The notes: generated from the sequence alone by a model not told the origin. DNA of 64,000 nucleotides from Nepenthes gracilis (GCA_033239525.1 BSYO01000024.1:5541991-5605990); one strand, 5' to 3'. Shown: positions 43,606 to 55,743, counted from the stretch's first letter. Numbers and translations: made by a program.

Positions 43606-43860
43606 GTTACCTCAGAATTCCAAAGAGGATCTTCTCTTCCCCACCAACAGAGAGAAGCGTAAAAGATGTGGCCATAGATATAATCAGAATGTAATGTCGT
43701 TTGGGGCCACAAAACTCCAAATAGGTCAACGAGGCAGATAAACGGAAATTGGTTCTCCCTCTCTCTCTCTCTCCCTCTCGCTCTCTTAGAGCCACCACAC
43801 CCTAAGCGTCAAGCTAGCGGCCACCAGAATCACCCAACATTGGTAAAAGAAACTTGGAAA
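43606..43860 (-). other. Possible host promoter/5' exon with splice donor
   Basis: On the minus strand, GA-rich leader sequence (GAGAGAGAGAGAGGGAG) is followed by an ATG at 43675 opening MATSFTLLSVGGEEKILF for 21 codons up to CTGAG|GTAACC (43611/43610), a good plant splice donor. Downstream (to the left) two acceptor/donor pairs are plausible, for example TTGGTTTCAG..GTAAGT around 43.27-43.32 kb. Joining these in frame was not consistent, so the ATG may belong to an untranslated exon. The stretch has no similarity to elements here and lies upstream, on the same strand, of the ELF3-like fragment. Function unknown. Confidence 0.4.
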
Positions 43861-44281
43861 GGAAGGAGAACAAAAGAAGACGAAACAAAACAGGGGTACA
43901 GTAATTCTATAATCTATATTTTAAATTCCTTATAAGGCTTGTAAAATCTAAGGAAGCCAATATGAAGTGGACAAAGTATTTTCTTCAAAAATAAGATACA
44001 TTCACATGTGAAAACAATTGGAACATATAATTTAATTTTAAGCAGTAGCTTTGTTTTGTATTAAAAAAAATCTTTTATATTTCAAAATTCTCTAGAAATT
44101 TAATATCAATTTTGAGACTTAGGCATTTTGGATATTTAATTACATTTTCAAACTCATTTTATAGTTTATATTATAAATTTGATATTGTTGAAAATGGTAT
44201 ATTACCTAATGGTCTTTATTGCTTAAATTTATAAAATAATACATCTTATAATACTGTATATGTTAATACTAATATTAAGCG

Positions 44282-44940
44282 ATGTGTTGTAATGAATATT
44301 GCTCTATACCATGGTATCAAGAGATTAGGTATATCTCCATTGAAAGAATTAAAAGATTAGTAAATGATAAAGTACTTAGTACTCTAAATTTTACTAATTT
44401 TGTAATTTATATGGACTATATAAAAGGAAAACAAACTAATATTACTAAGAAAGATACCAGAAGAAGTTCAGACATATTAGAAATTATATATATAGATATT
44501 TATAATCCGGACATTGACTCATATAGTTTAAAATATTTCAGCACCTTTATAGATGAATATCCACGATATATGTTTCTTTACTTGTTACATAGTAAGTATA
44601 AAGTATTAAATGCTTTTAAATTATTTGAAGTAGAAGTAGAGAAATAATATAAAAAATAGATTAAAATCGTGAGATCAGATAGAGGTAGAAAATATTATGG
44701 CAGATATATTAAAATGGACAAATATTTGGTCCATTTGTAAAATTTCTTTAAGAATATAGGATAATTGCCCAATATACTATGCCTGGTTCTTTGAACCAAA
44801 ATGGTGTAAAAGAAAGAAGAAATTGAACGTTATTGGATATGGTGCGGAATATACTTAGCAACTCTAATCTTTTAAAATTCTTGTAGACTGAAGTTCTTAA
44901 AATGATAGAGTATATATTAAACCGCGTTTCAACGAAAGTT
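44282..44940 (+). pseudogene. Copia integrase, eroded
   Basis: The open piece 44282-44647 holds ISIERIKRLVNDKVL (zinc-finger region), YIKGKQTN with the CxxC cysteines lost, LEIIYIDIYNPD (first catalytic Asp region), FIDEYPRYMFLYLL and FEVEVEK. Further, broken, are RSDRGRKYYG (second Asp region) and PGSLNQNGVKERRN (third region, Glu kept). It would have integrated copia cDNA. Confidence 0.85.
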
Positions 44941-45143
44941 ATTCCAAAAACTTATTTTGAGTTATGAAAAGATTGAAAATCAAGTTTACGACATATACGT
45001 ATTTGGAGATACCCGTCCAAAGTAAGAGTTTATAATCCACATGAGAAAAATTGGATCCAATGACCATAAGTTGGTATTTTATTGGATATGCTGAACGGTC
45101 TAAATAATATAGATTTTACTATTTATCTCACAGTATTAGGATT

Positions 45144-46500
45144 ATGGAATTAAGAAATATAAAATTTTTTAAAAATGATTTAATAAGTGGGAGTAAACGA
45201 TCTAAAAATATAGTTTATGATAATGATTATTCAGATTCTCAACCTTTCACTTCATATGATAGGTTGATTGTTGTACATAATACTCCTCAAATTCAAATAG
45301 GTGTTGAACAATCAATCAATGTCATTCCATAAAATACTAATATTATTTAAGCTAACCATAATATTCAGGATTTTTCTAAAATAGTTATACAATATACTCC
45401 TATTGAGAATATTGATACAATATTAAGAAAGTCTACTATAATAAAAAAATCAATAATTTTTAGTGATTATATTGTATATTTATAAAAATTTGACTATAAT
45501 ATTGGAGCAAAAAATGATCCCAAAACGTTTTCACAAGTTATGAGTTGTAATGAATCAGAATTATGATACAATACCATAAAAGAATAGATGAATTTCATGA
45601 GTTGCAATAAAATCTTGGTTCTTATTGAGTTTTCTAAATGGGCAAAAGTCATTGAGTATAAATAAATCTTTAAGACAAAGAAAGACTCATTAGATAATAT
45701 TGAAAGATATAAAGTAAGACTCGTTACTAAAAGATTTACTCAAAAGGAATGAATTAATTATACGGATATATTTTCTCCTATATCTAAGAAAGATTCTCTT
45801 CATATTATTTTGGTATTAGTTTCTTTATTTAATATGAAATTATAACAAATGGATGTGAAAATAGTATTTCTAATTGGTGACTTAAAGGAGGAGGTTTATA
45901 TAAAATAACCAGAAGGATTTTTATCTAATGATAGTGAGTAATTGGTATGCAAGCTCAAGAAGTCAATATATGGATTAAAATAAGTCTTCTGTCAATGGTA
46001 TTTAAAATTTGATGATATTATCTCTTTATTTAGTTTTAAAAAAAATATTTTGGATCAATGTATATACCAAAATATTACTTAACAATAAAAAGTATATACC
46101 AAAAGGTTAGTAGAAGTAAGATTTATTTTCTTATTTTATATGTGAATGATATTTTATTTACATCCTATGATAAGGGTTTATTACATGAAGTAAAATAATT
46201 TCTCTATGATAAATTTAAAATAAAATATATGGGTGCTACATCTTATATTATTTACATTAAAATTTATCAAGATAGACTATGAGATATTTTAGATTTATCT
46301 TAGGAGACCTATATCAATAAAATTTTATAAAGATTTTGAATGAAAGATTATTCGTCAAGTATAGCACCTATTATGAAGGGGATACGTTTAATTTGAACCA
46401 ATACTCAAAAAATAAGTTTGAACGAAAATAAATAAAAAATATTCCATATACTTCCACTGTTGAAAGTTTGATATATGTTCAGGTATATACAAGACATGAC
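45144..46500 (+). pseudogene. Copia reverse transcriptase, eroded
   Basis: Starts after the linker piece 45144-45332 (KFFKNDLISGS, RLIVVHNTPQIQIGVEQ). RT blocks are readable in changing frames: YKVRLVTKRFTQKE, MDVKIVFLIGDLKEEVYI, KKSIYGLK and, near 46.14 kb, ILYVNDILFTS. In the last, the catalytic Y-V-D-D is Y-V-N-D, which alone would inactivate it. Confidence 0.8.
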
Positions 46501-46803
46501 ATCATTTTTACAGTTAAAATGTTGAAAAAATTTTAGAATAATCTAGATATGGATCACTAGAAAGCTGTTAAAAAATAATAAGACATCTTTAAGGTACTAA
46601 AAATTAAATGCTTACATATAGACGGACCGATAATCTGAAAGTATTGTGTTACTCAGATTCAAATTTTACTGGATATGTTGATTTACGTAAATCATCTGGT
46701 TATATATTTTTGTTTGTCGATGGAGTTGTATTCTAACGGAGTGTAAAACCGACACTGATTGCTACTTCTATTATGAAAGTCGAGTTAGTTACTTATTTTG
46801 ATG

Positions 46804-47560
46804 CTAAAAAGCATGGTGTATGAATAATGAATTTCATATTTGGGCTTAGAGTGATGGATTCTGTCTCAAAGCCATTGAAGATATATTGTGACAATTCAGT
46901 TGCCGTTTTCCTAACTAAAAATAATAAAAGTAGCAGTCGAAATAAATATATCGACATTTAATTTTTAGCCATAAAGGAGCGCATCAAAGGAAAGAAAATT
47001 ATTATTGAGCATATTAGTATTGAATTGATGATCACTGATTATCAATACTGAATTATTGAGACTAAAAAGTATGGTGTATGAATGATAAATTTCATATTTG
47101 GACTTAGATGGATTCTGTCTCAAAGCCATTAAAGATATATTGTGACAATTCAGTTGCTGTTTTTATAACTAAAAACAACAAAAGTAGCAGTCGAAATAAA
47201 CATATCGACATTTAATTTTTAACCATAAATAAGCGCATTAAAGGAAAGGAAATTATTATTGAGTATATTAGTATTGAATTGATGAACACTGATCATCAAT
47301 ACTGAATTATTGAGGCTAAAAAGTATGGTGTATGAATGATGAATTTCATATTTGGGCTTAGAGTGATGGATTCTGTCTCAAAACTATTGAAGATATATTG
47401 TGACAATTCAGTTGCTGTTTTTTAACTAAAAATAATAAAATTGGCAGTCAAAATAAACATAACGATATTTAATTTTTAGCCATAAAGGATCGTATTAAAT
47501 GAAAGGAAATTATTATTGAGCATATTAGTATTGAATTGATAATCACTGATCCTTTGACGA
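46804..47560 (+). repeat. Triplicated RNase H segment (~255-bp units)
   Basis: Three tandem copies, starting at CTAAAAAG words 46804, 47062 and 47316 (periods 258 and 254). Each encodes, in broken form, MDSVSKPLKIYCDNSV, TKNNKSSSRNKYIDI and KGKKIIIEHISIELM of copia RNase H. Only the last copy continues into the natural end (ITDPLTKG). The first two end in a TTATCAATACTGAATTATTGAG junction. Confidence 0.88.
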
Positions 47561-47941
47561 AAGGCATACCACCATTGAGATTCAAATATCATATAGTTAG
47601 AATGGGATTAAATTTTATTATATAATTTTCATTGTATGAACAATGATAATTTAATAAAATTTCTATTTATTTGTGATATTTTTTAAATTTTTGTATACAT
47701 ATTAGTTGATTATTTTGATAATATCATTAATTATTTGACGAAGAATAAATTTAAGGTTTATTCATGAAGTAACGTTACCATATTCGGATGTATCTTAAGA
47801 AATATAATATATTTTAATATATAGAAGATACTACTCATTCATAGAGAACCTATCGCTATGATTCATGTATTTGTTTCTTAAGATTAAGGATTGATGGATT
47901 TCGATTATCATATTAAGTGAAATATGGATCAAGTGGGAGAA

Positions 47942-49019
47942 TATTAGTTATACAGTTTTCATAAAAAAAAATAGGATGAGAACCAACAATTAGTCCAATT
48001 TTGTGTAATCGTTCTTGCACAACCTCCATGGTAACTTCCTGTGAGATAATTGATGAAATTATCTTTATATATTTGGGTGATTTTGGTTTTATTCCTAAGT
48101 CTAATTCTCTGAGAATACACCAATGGCGGAATGTTAGTCGATCCTTAATTTTATTCTGCATTCGGTCTTTATATAGCATGATTAGACATGTTTATACCTA
48201 ACATCTTATACACCAATTTCAGTAAATTATTGTCGCCAAAGTAAGATGAAGATTAGTAGCCACGAAATTAATTTCCTTCCACTTAAGCCTCGTCCACGTA
48301 ATACCAACTTTCCACTTCACAGAAGGTCATTTACCTTGAGTTTTCATGCAAAAAACGGCCCAAATCACCTTTGAAAAAAGGGCATTTAAAAATGGGAGTA
48401 AGATTCATGAAAAGATCACAAAAAAAGCAAATAAGGGTCAAGTTTGGAATGTCGGTAAATATGACATTTGGTAGAAAGCTATTCTCTAGTAGTTAGTCAC
48501 AAAATAAAGGAGTAAGCCAAAATCCTACCTGAGGCCCACATATTTGAGTGCTAGCCCATCATAGTTCCCGGGGGAAGAAGAGAGTCAAGTATAAAAGGTG
48601 AAAACCCTATCTATAGACAATGATCAACAAATTTTATCCAAGCATGAAACACAAGACTCATAGATGGGAAAGAAGGATATGATCTCAACAAAATTCAAGT
48701 CGAACTCATTGACCAACGACAATAACTCCTGTAAATGAATGGGCCGATCCTATTAGAATGACAAAAATTATCATAAAAAACATTCTTTCATAGGAAGTCA
48801 CTTGATTAGGCTCCCAAGAGAATGCCAAATATTATACCATAGAAAAGTATTTCTTTCATTTCCATTAGTGTGCTAGAAACATAGTTTGATCTTCCACCTC
48901 AATTGGAGGATCTTCCTCAGGCTCAATAAGACATCATAAGGAAATTGAACCTTCCAAAAGCAACAACCTCTAAGTTAAGTTTGAAACCATTCTAACCATA
49001 TAGAAAATATGGGGAAAGA
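47942..49019. other. Unassigned: possible copia 3' LTR and unknown sequence
   Basis: TATTAGTTATACAG after the polypurine tract at 47941 may be a mutated LTR start (TGTTAG). From about 48240 the sequence is not similar to anything else in the window; a TATA-like AAGTATAAAAGG at about 48590 suggests another LTR U3. The opposing frames 47913-48179 (minus) and 48001-48201 (plus) show no domain. Confidence 0.4.
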
Positions 49020-49960
49020 GATAGCTCGTTAATGGTCTGACAGTACATGGGTCAGCTTAGAACCCAACTTGCAGAAGAAAGAAGAGCCTAGGAAGTGGCA
49101 GCCCAGTAGAAGCTCCTCTAAGCCCAAGAATCATAACACACAACAGTGGCCCCAAATAGCTTGACCCGAAAATATTTAGCAATGTATGGGCCATTAGGGT
49201 TGATCAATGAATGATTCCCATAGGTACAACTCAACCAAGACAACTCAACAAACAAGCCCATATGACGAGTGCCAATGTGTGGTCCCTCATAACTGTAGGG
49301 ATAGGAATTGCATGCGACTATCACCAGTTTGCCACCCTCCTGATTACCTAGGCATAGACTCCCGATGGTGGAAGTACGATGGCGACTCCCACAGAACTAC
49401 AAAACCGTAACGTCTACAGCCCACAACCTAGGGCGGTGGTATCGACTACTCACAATCATAGAGCCATGAAACCCAGGATGGATAACCAGCACTCATTCTA
49501 TAAACATATCCCTTCCTCCACAAGAAATGGGATCAATAAATCAATAAAAAACTTAGACATTCAGGCGTCATGAGAAAGAACTCTCTCTCATAAGAGCCAC
49601 TCTCACAACTAGTGCATTTTTCTCTCTAAGCCACTCTCTCTATGAGTGCATCGTCTAAAGCCGCTCATCCCTCGAGTGCATCTACAGAGCCCAATCCTCC
49701 ATATTATACTCAATCCCCAAACATCCTTGCATCTACACATTTATTTTCTCATCCTTCTATCTTTCTCAACTAAGTGGAAAGATTATTTATTTGAGTGTTA
49801 GAAGATATATCGGGAAGCAAGTATCATATCTTCTGACATCTCATTTGTCTACTGTGGTGTGTAGAGTCTAGGTTCTGAATAACAAAGGCCGAACCTACTT
49901 CTAGTCGGACACCTTAATTCAATGGCTCCCTAATTTATTCGACAATTTAAATTCAGGAAT
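49020..49960 (+). mobile_element. LTR of the long-LTR gypsy family, plus sense
   Basis: CAACTTGCAGAAGAAAGAAG start-like word, TATA-like TCTATAAACATATCCC at about 49498, short repeats (AAGCCACTCTCTCTATGAGTGCAT type, 49575-49690), then U5: CTTCTGACATCTCATTTG, TGTGGTGTGTAGAGTCTAGG, GGCTCCCTAATTTATTCG near 49945. No internal region follows; LINE sequence starts at 49961. It serves here as the clearest reference for LTR orientation in this family. Confidence 0.65.
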
Positions 49961-50198
49961 GCATCACTCGCCAAATAAGAACAGAGATGAGAGCTTTGTT
50001 CCAAGATAGCAAGTTTTTAACTCCCAAACCATCTTTATTCTTAGGTTTGCTAATATCACTTTACACAACTGTGGATGAAAGCAACCTTTCTTAGTCCAAT
50101 GCAAAAGGAATTGCCAAAGAAATGTTTCCAATTTTCTCAAAACCTCTGTTAGTATTATGAAAATGGAAGCCAAATAAGTGAGCAGATTAGACAATATA
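49961..50198 (-). pseudogene. LINE RT C-terminal piece
   Basis: In minus orientation the open frame 49964-50194 reads LLTYLASIFI, VLRKLETFLWQFLLHW: the region after the RT core of plant L1-type LINEs (pattern ...YW.S.F.LP..V...IE..L..FLW). It continues the LINE that is interrupted by the solo LTR 50199-50997. The remaining 3' part of the LINE is missing at 49960. Confidence 0.75.
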
Positions 50199-50997
50199 TG
50201 TTGGGGTTATTCCCTCGTGGCACTTATGTCTGTGGCCTCACAAGGTAGAAAAGGTCGCAAACTTTCTTGAGTGATTTGAGAAGCTTGTCATAACAGACGA
50301 GGACTCTTTAGAGGCGTCATGTCCGAGAGGTTGCTGAGAACATGGACGAGGACGTTAGAAGCCTAGGTGTTGACTCTCTCTCTCGTAGGCCTGCTGTAGC
50401 CTCATTTTGCAAGTGGGCAGGTGATCCACTCTGATTGGTGAATCAGGCGGCTACAACTTCCTAGAGTGTCAGGGCTGCCATTCTGGCATGTCGGGCGTGC
50501 GCCTGCCATGGCAGGCCTAGGGGCCGTGGTCCTACCACCCTACTGCCAGTAGGGTGGCTGGCCGACCACTAGACCCTTTATGTATATAAAGGCTTGTACC
50601 CTTACTTGTCTTGTGTGGGCTGCTGTGCCTCTTGGAATGCTTGTGCTGTGTCTTTGAGAACAGTCTTGGAGTGAGCATTGAGAGAGTTGTGGGTAAGCCT
50701 TGTTGTAAAGATAGAGTGAGAAATACTTTTAGAGAGAGATTGTGAGATATACACTTGAGATTGTTTTTCTTTTGTTTGAGCTTGTGTAGCTAACATTCTT
50801 GTAAACAATCATTCTTTATAGTGTATTCTTTGGTGATTTTTCCTTTAGTTGAAAAGGCTCTTTCCACGTTAAAACTCTTGTGCGTATTTCTCTCGTTTTT
50901 CTATCCTTACTTTTGGTTGTCCGTTCGAGAGCTCTACTCTATTGCTATCCGAGTGTTTTGTCCGCTCGGTCACCGTGCCTTCCGTTTTACGCCTACA
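50199..50997 (+). mobile_element. Solo LTR (799 bp) with ATATA target duplication
   Basis: TGTTGGGGTTATTCCC start and TTTTACGCCTACA end. ATATA at 50194-50198 and 50998-51002. Same family as 30400-31220, with which it aligns along its length, including CACTTATGTC, CGGGCGTGCGCCTGCC and GTAGCTAACATTCTT. It is inserted in the LINE RT region. Confidence 0.92.
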
Positions 50998-51743
50998 ATA
51001 TAGATTAAGCTGTAGCCTCCTTGCAAAGAACAGACATTTGTTCCTCCACAAAGAAATCCACTTGGCCACTTTATCAATAAGAGCAAATAGTCAATGACTG
51101 TCAATCTAGAGGTAATGAGAGAGATGTCGAAACACCTAAATGGAAGTGTCCTTAGCAAGAATCTTATGGTAGAGCGAGTAGACTCTTTGGAAGCAGGGTC
51201 TTTGGAGCAAATAATGATCTTAAAATTATTTGACTCCACTTTGAGGCCCAAAAGAGTGGAGAAAGATAATAGACAGGAGGCCAGTAAATTGATTCGATGC
51301 ATATCAGCTAATGAAAATAGGAAAACATCGTCAGTAAAGGCAAGCATCATTGTTTTGGTTTTATTGCAATGCCAATGGTATTTGAACAGTTTATTTTTCC
51401 TCATCATTCTTATAATAATATCATATAGGACCTCTATAATTAGAGTGAACAAGTAGGAGGAAAGAAGATCCCATTGACAAAGCGCCTGGGCCCCTTTGAG
51501 AACCCAATGCTCTCCCCATTAACTATAAGTGAATAGGACAAGGTCCTAACAGGAGCTCTAATTCATTGAGGAAGAACTTCAGAAAATCCCGTGGCCTCCA
51601 TAGCTGTAAAGATGAAGCCCTACTCATGTGTCATAAGCCTTGCGGTGATCAAGTTTCATGGAACAACTTAGCCAATCTTTATTAGAGTGATACCGGTGTA
51701 GCAATTTTTGAACAAAAAGAATATTGTCTTTGATGTGACGCAC
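50998..51743 (-). pseudogene. LINE reverse transcriptase, C-terminal half
   Basis: The open piece 50970-51452 contains LAFTDDVFLFSLADMH, the LINE RT catalytic motif normally F-A-D-D (here T-D-D, so the Ala is changed but both Asp are kept), then LLGLKVESNNFKII and FRCFDISLITSRL (normally FRYLGVPL). The frame overlaps the solo LTR at its end by chance. RT would copy LINE RNA at a nicked target site. Confidence 0.82.
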
Positions 51744-52111
51744 TAGATATTGACTTTTTTTCCGGTATATGTCCATTTGACGGTTTGGCCGACTTGACCG
51801 GTTGCTAATTGTAGATCTAAGGCTGGCAGCTTGCTGATTTGGTGAGTATTGCCGGATTGCAGGTTTGACTGGTATAGATTGTTGATACGCTTAGCGATAG
51901 CTTGGTTGAAGGCTCTAGGCGGATGTCACTCTGATTGTTTCCTTCGTTTTTGTTACTTTACCTTATATTTCATGATATGATTCATAGTACTAGGGGAATG
52001 CCCCAATGTCTTTATTCTAATTCCAAGTTGGTAAAATATTTGGAGATAGAATATTAGTTCTGTATTTTTTTTCTTGTTCATTAATGAAGTTTAATTACTT
52101 ACCCAAAAAAA
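51744..52111 (+). mobile_element. Poly-A retroposon (368 bp) with 12-bp target duplication
   Basis: GATGTGACGCAC at 51732-51743 and 52112-52123 brackets the insertion. The 3' end TTCATTAATGAAGTTTAATTACTTACCC plus A run and the block AAGTTGGTAAAATATTTGGAGATA match the tails at 1001-1358 (minus) and 8051-8152. GGGGAATGCCCC upstream corresponds to GGGGCATGCCC in the first copy. No ORF. It splits the LINE RT just after its F-V-P-x-R motif. Confidence 0.88.
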
Positions 52112-53689
52112 GATGTGACGCACCGGAACAAAGGTCGATTGGTGGTTGTGGACATTAGATGAAAAGATAACTTTGATCTGTGATGAGAGAATCTTAGAGA
52201 TACTCTTATAGATAATATTATAATAGGCAATTAATCGAAAATCCATAAGTTTAGCAGCCATAGGAATTTTGTGAACAAGACATATGAAAGTCGAGTTGAT
52301 TTGCTTGAGAATTTTGCTTGTCAAAAGAATTCAAGGGTACTTTTGGAAATGAGAGGACCCACCGTCTTTTGAGATCTCTTAAGATATTTGACAGTCTCTA
52401 ATTTCCTCCAAGGTGGGGATGGACGAAAAATTTGAATGAAAACAGTCAGGAACCGTCTTGCCAATAAAAGGATTAGTATCACAGTGGTTCAGGGAAGTAG
52501 ATCTAGATGCCTTTCCCAGGAGAGTGTACAAATACCTCTCAGCTTCACGATGGACTTCATCCATGTTGTTCGTGGAGGAACCATCCTCTTTTATGAGCAA
52601 GAGGACCTATCTCTTATTGTTCCTCTCAGCAACAGTTTTGAAAAATAATAAAATGCATTGATCACCTTCTTCCAACCAATGAATTTTGGCACGTTGACTG
52701 AAAAAATCTTTCTACCTGTTACATAATAAGATTCCCCCTCACAGGAAGCTTGGAAAGCTCTCTCTGACAGCCTTCAAGAGCTTCTTTAGCAGCCACAACA
52801 CATTCAGTAATATTGCTTACCAAGGCATTCAGATCTTTTGGGCCTTCCTGGACTGACTTGAGCTGATAGACCAAAGGAACATCGGGCAGCCACTAAGCGA
52901 TTTGTCCCATGCAAGAGCCACCATGGTTGAAAACATCAAGAGTTCATCAACGAAGTTATTGAATTTGAAGGGACACCTTCTAGAGTGCCGATCATCACCA
53001 TACAAAATAATACAAGAGGAGTGATCTGATATGCCAGGAGGAGGGAATAAAGCCAAAGGATTGAGATATACCAGTTGCCTAGTAATTGTTAATAAGAATA
53101 CGATTAAGCTTCCTAATGGTGAAATCAGCCATCTGCCTTCTATTGCTCCGAGTGATGAAGCCGCAAGAGGCACTAAGGTCTGAGAGACCACATTTTAGGA
53201 GGCATTTTTTTAAGGCCTTTGCAGAGCATCTATTGAAACCACCACCAAGGATCTCGTCCCTGGAAAGCACGGCATTGAAATCTCCTGAAACTTCCCAAAG
53301 CATATGATGGATAGAGTTGGAAATGGCTTCTAGAGAAAGCCAAAGACATAAACGTTCCACTTCTTTGTTCGCACCATACACGAAGGATAGTAACAGTGTG
53401 GTGGAGTTGACCTAGCTGCGCAGTAGACAATTTGGTCATCAATAAGCAGAAACTGAAGAGAGACATATTCAGGGTTTCATCCGACCCATATACAGTCCAC
53501 ACCACTGTTGTGGTGATTTGTGTCCCAACACCAACCATACGCAGATCTGGAGGATATGGGATGCGCATTATGACTCTGAACTTTGATCTCAATGATTCCA
53601 CACACATGAAGACTACATTGTTTCAGGAAGTTATTAACCTCCCTTACTTCTATCAAGGCTTCTAATATTCCAACAAGCAATGTTGATGA
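52112..53689 (-). pseudogene. LINE ORF2: endonuclease and RT N-terminal half
   Basis: Reading leftwards: ORF2 start region with FLKQCSLHVCGIIEIKVQ (about 53.63 kb), then apurinic-type endonuclease block WEVSGDFNAVLSRDEILGGG (about 53.29 kb), then RT entry LKQINSTFICLVHKIPMAAK and QSTFVPVR (52.15-52.32 kb). Stops and frameshifts separate them (open pieces 53477-53680, 53079-53381, 52379-52600, 52091-52324). In an active element the endonuclease nicks the target and RT primes there. Confidence 0.85.
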
Positions 53690-54032
53690 TCATTTAACAA
53701 TCGAGATAGGGAAAGATCTTTTAGGCCCCTTTTTGTGATTATTAATACACTTTGGATTCAAAACAACCTCCGTAGGCTTAGCTACGCCAACATACTGATC
53801 CTGACCACCTCCAGGAGTGGTGATCACATCTTGGCACTTGCTACCCAAATTCAACTTTTTCGAAGAAAGCTTGAGCCCTACATTATCTGAAGGGTTGAGA
53901 GATGGATCAAACTGAGGGAAATCAGTTTGGAAATCAGCAAACAAAGAAACACCAATTGCACTGGCAAACGTAGTTCAAACCATCTTTAGTCTAGAATGCA
54001 AGTGGAAGATTGAAAAGTTTAACCCATATAGG
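53690..54032 (-). pseudogene. LINE ORF1, C-terminal piece
   Basis: The open frame 53690-53944 reads LFADFQTDFPQF-like sequence with a Lys-rich end (NNHKKGPKRSF). Sequence just upstream, up to 54032, joins across the LTR element 54033-57572 to 57573 and gives the plant LINE ORF1 pattern V-P-I-W-V-K-L-F-N-L-P-L followed by S-A-I-G-V. It is a nucleic-acid-binding companion protein in active LINEs. Confidence 0.72.
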
Positions 54033-55743
54033 TGTTGGGGTTGGTCACTCCCTTGTGCTTGACTCAACAAACGGACGTCATCGGATTACACGGGTTCTGT
54101 GTAATGTTCGGAGTGCTGTAAATTGATTGCAGCAAAATCCAGGAAGTCCATTTGCCGAAGTGCTGCAAATTGGCTGCAACAAAATCCATGAAGTCCATTT
54201 GCCCGAGCAGGCAAATCTCAGAGGAGACTGTTTGCCGGAACGAGAAATCTTGGAGTGGCAATTGCCAGAGGAGCAATTGTCGGAGCAGCCAGGCAAGGCT
54301 GCAAGAATACGACCGGCTAGTGGTCGGGCAGCAGAAGCCAGTCAATAGGAGGTTGACCGGCTGACAGCAGAAAACGGTCAACTGGATGTTGACCGGTTGG
54401 GAGAAGAATTGTAACGTCCTTGGGTCACCCGCATGTAGTTATTGTCCGCTTTGGGCCGGGAGAACTTCACGGTGTCTCAAGCCAATATGTGGCCCGCACG
54501 GTTTTGTTCCTAACGGATAGCCTCCACTGCCCCCAAAACGCGTCTACAAGGGAAAGGTCTCCACGGCTTATAAAGCGCGCTTCGTTCACCTCCCCATCCA
54601 ATGTGGAACACTACAATCCACCCCCCTTAGGGAGCCCAGCGTCCGCGCTGGCACATCAAATCGGGCCCCGACTCTGATGCCATTTGTAACGTCCCCGGGT
54701 CACCCACATATAGATATTATCCGCTTTGGGCCGGGAGAACTTCACAGCGTCTCAAGCCAACATGCGGCCCGCACGGTTTTGTTCATAGCAGACGGCCTCC
54801 ACCACCCCCAAAACGCGTTTATAAGGGAAAGGTCTCCACGGCTTATAAAGCGCGCTTCGTTCACCTCCCCATCCGATGTGGGACACTACAAGAATCCAGT
54901 CAACGAAAGGTTGACTGGCTGAGTAATGGCCCAAGGACATTGTGGGAAGCTAACAGCTGGTGTAGCGGACAATTGTCTTTCCAGAGTTGGTAGACGTACA
55001 GACCATGCGCCGAAAGTTGCCTGCAAAGTGACAGAAAATAGTTTGCAGATGGAAAAGCTTTTGATGAATGCAACCTGCAGAGTATGCGTGCTGTGAAATT
55101 TGGGATAAATCTCCCTCTATAAAATGCAGCTTCTAGAGAAGGAGTGCGTCAAGCCAGGGTGTGAGAAATCACCAGGGGCGCTGTGCGCCAGGCCGCTTGT
55201 GTGCGGGGGTGAAACGGAGATTGATGTTTCACCATAATTGTAAAATGTCTGTGAAATTTGGGCTAGATCTCCCTCTATAAAGTGCGGCTTCTGGAGAAGG
55301 AGTCTGTCAAGCCATGGTGTGAGAAATCACCAGGGGCATTGTGCGCCAGGCTGCATGTGTGCGGGGGTGAAACGGATGTTACTGTTTCACTGTACTTGTA
55401 AAATGTCTATGAGTAGAGTGCACCACTAGTGAGAAGAATGAGAGGAGAAAAACAGAGAGATAAGAGGGAAGGAGAGTTTCTTTACTCTTAGTCATTGTTT
55501 TTTTTATTCTGTCTCGAATGTATAGCGGATACTCTATCTCAAAATTTTTGTAATCGATTTTACATAGTAAAATTTTTCAGAATTTGTCCCGTGATTTTTT
55601 TTTCTTAATTCAGAAGGGTTTTCACGTTAAAATATTGTGCATCTTATATTCCTTATACCCACTAAATTGGTAGCTGTCGATGATGGGGGGGTTTGGATTT
55701 TTGCTGCGTTGGTTCGGGTGAATTCAGATTTTAAACCCCAACA
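54033..55743 (+). mobile_element. 5' LTR of the non-autonomous element (with nested TRIM)
   Basis: TGTTGGGGTTGGTCACTCCC start and TTTAAACCCCAACA end; about 1225 bp without the TRIM and its duplicated target. A ~158-bp tandem duplication (55093-55250 and 55251-55408) copies the core promoter: CCCTCTATAAAATGC at about 55113 and CCCTCTATAAAGTGC at about 55271. The 3' LTR has one such box (about 57107). Confidence 0.92.
54410..54890 (-). mobile_element. TRIM element (481 bp) with AGAAT target duplication
   Basis: Two 206-bp LTRs (54410-54615 and 54685-54890) around 69 bp. On the minus strand: PBS TGGCATCAGAGT right after the first LTR, and a polypurine AAGGGGGGTGG before the second. AGAAT at 54405-54409 and 54891-54895. 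It is the same family as 23592-24073. The two LTRs differ at about 20 positions, mostly C/T or G/A changes. Confidence 0.95.

Larger units (their letters stand above)
44060..47941 (+). mobile_element. Eroded Ty1/copia element (pol part)
   Basis: From the protease/integrase linker (NLISILRLRHFGY near 44.1 kb) through integrase, RT and RNase H to the end of pol (DPLTKGIPPL near 47.56 kb) and a polypurine-like AAGTGGGAGAA (47930-47940), where a 3' LTR would begin. gag and 5' LTR are missing. Stops and indels are frequent throughout, much denser than in the copia element at 31.9-37.4 kb, so this copy is older. It is notably AT-rich. Confidence 0.85.

Noticed and set aside
43611..43675. A confident protein-coding first exon
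   Set aside because: The 21 codons do not splice in frame to the plausible downstream exons I could see, so I list it only as promoter/exon-like.
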